Assembly (NCBI GenBank): GCA_027083485.1
Contig: JALWOO010000219.1
Coordinates: 1 to 6,957, forward strand
Length of the DNA: 6,957 nucleotides
Direction of reading: 5' to 3'
DNA from: Amylibacter sp.
GTDB taxonomy: Bacteria; Pseudomonadota; Alphaproteobacteria; Rhodobacterales; Rhodobacteraceae
The notes under the pieces were generated by a model. The model was not told the DNA's origin and searched no databases. It worked only from the letters and a program-made list of their open reading frames with translations. Numbering within the stretch: the first letter of the stretch is position 1; each line of letters begins with the position of its first letter. Made by a program: the position numbers and the translations under genes. Shown in pieces: positions 6,820 to 6,957 of this stretch.

Positions 6820-6957
6820 ATGGACACCGATAAAATCCCCGCCAAGCCCGCGTCACGGCCGGACAAGGTCTCTATGTGGCGCCATATCCAGATGTTTCGC
6901 GAGGATATTTTTTCCTCGCAACCGGCCAAACTCTACCGCGCATGGATGGCCGAATTC
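6820..6957 (+). CDS. Probable cytochrome P450, N-terminal fragment cut by window end
   Basis: Forty-six codons are visible and the frame is open to the edge of the window. The ATG follows GAGGA by about six bases, a good ribosome site. The segment MWRHIQMFREDIFSSQPAKLYRAWMAEF resembles, from memory, the N-terminus of Rhodobacteraceae cytochrome P450 proteins, which continue into a segment containing RTPFFRSYLVN. The heme-binding cysteine region is outside the window, so the call rests on this opening alone. Such enzymes oxidise small organic molecules using oxygen and a redox partner; the substrate is not predictable here. A perfect FNR-type box about 80 bases upstream suggests oxygen-dependent expression. 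Confidence 0.55.
   Translation, partial: MDTDKIPAKPASRPDKVSMWRHIQMFREDIFSSQPAKLYRAWMAEF

Overview
The window looks like part of a chromosome from an alphaproteobacterium, most likely a member of the Rhodobacteraceae (roseobacter group). Supporting signs are a short class I ketol-acid reductoisomerase, protein families and wording that I recognise from that group (a YgjP-type zinc hydrolase, a DUF3047 protein, the N-terminus of a P450-like protein), a perfect FNR/FnrL-type box, and an intergenic element containing CCTCCGGCGGGG that I recall from Rhodobacteraceae genomes. All identifications come from reading the sequence and from memory; no search was run.

Layout. (1) 63-749 (+) encodes a YgjP/SprT-like zinc metallohydrolase. 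It is followed 44 bases later by a GntR/FCD regulator (794-1453, +), which has its own -35 box and a perfect 12-bp palindrome just before its start. (2) 1454-1692 is a convergent gap without a gene, holding three separate hairpins. (3) 1693-2679 (-) encodes an ABC-exporter membrane domain that ends where the ATPase domain should begin. Upstream of it, 2833-3735 (-) encodes a class III nucleotide cyclase fused to an FHA domain. (4) 3932-4954 (-) is ilvC, with a strong intrinsic terminator. (5) Divergent from ilvC are two Lrp/AsnC regulators (5086-5547 and 5544-5999, +) that overlap by four bases. The 131-base gap between ilvC and the pair holds a good -10 box for ilvC and two inverted repeats. 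(6) 6000-6650 (-) encodes an exported DUF3047 protein whose stop codon touches that of the second Lrp gene. (7) 6820-6957 (+) is the start of a probable cytochrome P450, cut by the window edge. The gap before it carries the perfect FNR box.

How the genes work together. The clearest unit is ilvC with the tandem Lrp genes. The layout fits a divergent regulator-target pair controlling branched-chain amino acid synthesis, with the two regulators made in coupled, roughly equal amounts. The least explained unit is the cyclase-FHA protein followed by an ATPase-less ABC membrane domain: a signalling enzyme next to an incomplete transporter. The P450/DUF3047 gap suggests oxygen-dependent control of at least one of those genes. 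No mobile element, tRNA, rRNA or CRISPR array was seen.
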